Source of the DNA: UBA1765 sp045629945
Lineage (GTDB): Bacteria; Fibrobacterota; Fibrobacteria; Fibrobacterales; Fibrobacteraceae
Length of the DNA stretch: 64,000 nucleotides
Direction: 5' to 3'
Assembly: GCA_045629945.1 (NCBI GenBank)
Contig: JAZQSE010000021.1
Span: 21,891 to 85,890 of the forward strand
The notes under the pieces were generated by a model, which was given only the letters and a program-made list of their open reading frames with translations, did no database searches and had not been told where the DNA came from. The position numbers and the translations under genes are program-made. Every line of letters begins with the position of its first letter. Within the stretch, counting starts at the first letter, position 1. This document shows positions 62,168 through 64,000 of the stretch, in pieces.

Positions 62168-63634
62168 TTACATTTCTTCTAATGCTTTTTGTTTTGTCTC
62201 TTTTACAAATTTCCAGACAAAGAATATGCTTGAGAATGCAAAGAATGTGTAAAGAGCGTAAGTTAAGCCAGGTCCTGCTGTACCTGAAAGAATCGGGAAT
62301 GTAAAGGTGACAAGGAAATTAGCTAACCACTGAGCTAATCCACAAACTGCAATAGCTACAGCTCGAATTCTATTATTAAACATTTCTCCAAGCATTACCC
62401 ACATGACAGGGCCCCAAGTCATTGCAAAAAACACAATAAACATATTTGCTCCAACGACGGAAAGTGGAGCAGAAATTCCAAGGAGAACTAAATTTCCATT
62501 CAGATCCACCCCCGCCGTTAGGAAACAATAGGCCAAAAGTGCAAGAGATAAAGTCATTCCTAAGCTTCCAATTATCAACAAGGGTTTTCTACCGATTTTA
62601 TCAATAAGAAGAATGGCAACAATTGTCATAGAAATATTAACGATACTAGAAAGTACATTTAAAAGCATTGAGTCGTTTTCTGTGAAACCAACACTTTGCC
62701 ATAGCATATTTCCGTAATAGAAAATAACATTGATTCCGACTAATTGTTGGAAAATGGCAATGCCAAGCCCAGCCCAGATTATTGGAGCAATACGGCGTTT
62801 TCCATTAGTTAAAGTTTCAAAGAGGTCGGAAAGTTTTGTTGGTGTTGAATTTTTAAATGTGCTTGCAATAGAGTCGATTTCATCATCGACATCGTCTGGT
62901 GAAATTTTTGCAAGAACTTCTTTCGCTTCGCTTAAACGGCCCTGAGAAACAAGGAATCTTGGAGATTCTGGTAGGCGTAAGGCAAAAAATCCATATAGCA
63001 ACGCAGGGATTATTTCTAGCCAAAACATCCATTGCCAAGCTTTTGTACTCCCTAAAATGTAAGCGTTAGCAAAGCCTCCGTTTTGTTGTAAAATGAAATC
63101 AGGTAAAGTGTATAGAATGGCATTAGTTTCAAGAGCCATAGCAAAGCGAACTACAAGCCAGTTTGAAAGTAGTGCAGCAAAAATTCCTATTACAATGGCG
63201 AATTGTTGCATGGAACCTAAACGGCCGCGCAAATGAGCTGGCGCTGTTTCTGCGATGTATATAGGTGCTATAATGCTTGCAATACCAATGGCCGCGCCGC
63301 CTACGGCGCGCCAGAAAATAAAATCCGGAATGCCAAAAGGCATTCCGGAGCCAAGAGCACTTATTAAGAAAAGGAAACTAGCGGCTAACATACAACGGAC
63401 GCGGCCGAATTTATCGGCTAGGCGCCCAGCGAAGTAGGCGCCTGCCGCGGCGCTGAGTAATGCAACAGAAACCGCGGCGCCGAGGCTTGCGTCCGATGCA
63501 TCAAAAGTAGCCTTGAGTGCAAGAGTCGTGCCGTTTATCACAGCCGAATCAAAGCCAAATAAAAATCCGCCAATAGCAGCGGCGCAAGTAATTTTTATTA
63601 CCTGCCAAAGAGTATTTTGTTGAGTTTGTGTCAT
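62168..63634 (-). CDS. Sugar-porter MFS transporter
   Basis: 488 residues with twelve membrane helices. Sugar-porter signatures: AAIGGFLFGFDSAVINGT at the start, GRLADKFGRVR after helix 2, RAVGGAAIGIASIIAPIYIAE, PESPRFLV in the central loop, IFQQLVGINVIFYYGN in helix 7 and DKIGRKPL. It imports a hexose or pentose, probably with protons, at the inner membrane. AGGAG lies 8 nt before the ATG, so it is not leaderless. The segment encoding residues about 5-110 is GC-rich compared with neighbours: bases 63421-63480 are 42 of 60 G+C. It stands as a single gene. Confidence 0.93.
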   Translation of the reverse strand: MTQTQQNTLWQVIKITCAAAIGGFLFGFDSAVINGTTLALKATFDASDASLGAAVSVALLSAAAGAYFAGRLADKFGRVRCMLAASFLFLISALGSGMPFGIPDFIFWRAVGGAAIGIASIIAPIYIAETAPAHLRGRLGSMQQFAIVIGIFAALLSNWLVVRFAMALETNAILYTLPDFILQQNGGFANAYILGSTKAWQWMFWLEIIPALLYGFFALRLPESPRFLVSQGRLSEAKEVLAKISPDDVDDEIDSIASTFKNSTPTKLSDLFETLTNGKRRIAPIIWAGLGIAIFQQLVGINVIFYYGNMLWQSVGFTENDSMLLNVLSSIVNISMTIVAILLIDKIGRKPLLIIGSLGMTLSLALLAYCFLTAGVDLNGNLVLLGISAPLSVVGANMFIVFFAMTWGPVMWVMLGEMFNNRIRAVAIAVCGLAQWLANFLVTFTFPILSGTAGPGLTYALYTFFAFSSIFFVWKFVKETKQKALEEM

Positions 63635-63762
63635 AAAAAATCTCCTTCATTTTTTTACGAACATAGAAGATTCGTATTTGCAAGCAAAGAGCAAAATTTT
63701 TCAAAATTTTAAAATGAAGAAAAAAAGAGACTTTATAAAAAAACAAGATTGTTTTGAATATT

Positions 63763-63791
63763 TTGACAAGCACCTCACAAAATATTACATT
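63763..63791 (+). promoter_or_regulatory. Promoter of the lipoprotein gene at the window end
   Basis: TTGACA (63763-63768), 17 nt, TACATT (63786-63791). Predicted start near 63798. AAGG at 63820-63823 lies 8 nt before ATG 63832. Confidence 0.55.
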
Positions 63792-63831
63792 TTTCTTGCA
63801 TTTAAGCATTCAACTTTTTAAGGCATCAAGA

Positions 63832-64000
63832 ATGAAAATCAGAGTTGTTAGTTTACTTGCTTTTTTGCTGATAACCATTTTAGGGTGTTCTGAACAAAAA
63901 GAAGAGCAAAAAGAGAATGTGCAAAACGTGGAGTTTGTTAAGCAAGAACCACGCAAATCTCGCCTATTAATACCAGACACATCACGGATAGTAAGGTTAA
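63832..64000 (+). CDS. Lipoprotein, 5' part (truncated by the window edge)
   Basis: 56 codons are visible: MKIRVVSLLAFLLITILGC with lipobox ILGC (Cys19), then a charged stretch (EQKEEQKENVQNVEFVKQ). It continues past base 64000. It has a good promoter and an AAGG ribosome-binding site. No domain can be named from this part. Confidence 0.6.
   Translation, partial: MKIRVVSLLAFLLITILGCSEQKEEQKENVQNVEFVKQEPRKSRLLIPDTSRIVRL

Noticed and set aside
1..64000. Search for prophage, insertion sequences, toxin-antitoxin or CRISPR-Cas
   Set aside because: No transposase, integrase, phage structural gene, Cas motif or direct-repeat array was seen.

Overview
This 64 kb window is chromosomal DNA from a bacterium of the Fibrobacter lineage (Fibrobacteraceae or a close relative). 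The evidence is lineage-specific: a FISUMP-domain lipoprotein, a TIGR02147-family regulator, secreted proteins with poly-serine linkers, a set of plant-fibre enzymes (GH9, GH11-CBM6, PL1) and a class I fumarase suited to succinate production. Base composition is AT-rich throughout, roughly 36-40% G+C by eye, lower than I recall for F. succinogenes, so this is probably a low-GC relative. I see no prophage, IS element, CRISPR array or rRNA; the region reads as ordinary core genome mixed with secreted-enzyme genes.

Layout. 1-3.2 kb: end of a DUF1015 gene, a DoxX/MauE-like membrane gene with a tiny partner ORF, a FISUMP lipoprotein and an isolated nuoA. 3.3-7.7 kb: a cyclic-nucleotide-sensing histidine kinase with its receiver, nrdR, a short sigma-70 factor and an RlmI-like methyltransferase. 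7.7-15.5 kb: a PKD-like lipoprotein and a giant 2178-residue GH9 cellulase. 15.6-20.2 kb: a kinase / receiver / NtrC-type operon, then a single-HKD PLD protein. 20.5-24.9 kb: GH11-CBM6 xylanase, class I fumarase, and an Ala/Pro repeat protein. 24.9-33.7 kb: gtrA-hemW, a class III cyclase, tRNA-Gly(GCC), an LPP20-like lipoprotein, aroA, a PBP4-DUF1460 fusion and a ModF-like ATPase. 33.8-43.3 kb: PL1 pectate lyase, an unknown membrane protein, glgE, PAP2, a membrane-tethered solute-binding protein next to a diguanylate cyclase, and a CDF transporter. 43.4-59.3 kb: mltG, a secreted SH3-like protein, transketolase, a GT39-NPCBM plus GT2 pair, gmk, priA, a DUF349 protein, the Sua5-type tsaC gene, truA and a membrane protein with a helix-turn-helix-like tail. 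59.4-64 kb: LamG lipoprotein, TIGR02147 regulator, sugar-porter MFS and the start of another lipoprotein.

How the genes fit together. The secreted GH9, GH11 and PL1 enzymes attack cellulose, xylan and pectin; the sugar porter, transketolase, GlgE and fumarase belong to uptake, pentose handling, storage and fermentation. Three signalling modules (cNMP kinase, NtrC operon, solute-binding protein with GGDEF enzyme) could tie substrate state to gene expression or adhesion; this is inference.

The most interesting window-wide signal is transcriptional. At eleven genes a TATATT-like hexamer (TATATT, TAAATT or TACATT) lies exactly 6 or 7 nt before the start codon with no Shine-Dalgarno sequence, which predicts leaderless mRNAs. 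A second group of genes has TTGACA/TTGATA-type -35 boxes at 16-17 bp, leaders and good ribosome-binding sites. Several of the -10 elements resemble the Bacteroidetes TAnnTTTG box, and the sigma factor encoded here lacks region 1.1, as Bacteroidetes primary sigma factors do.
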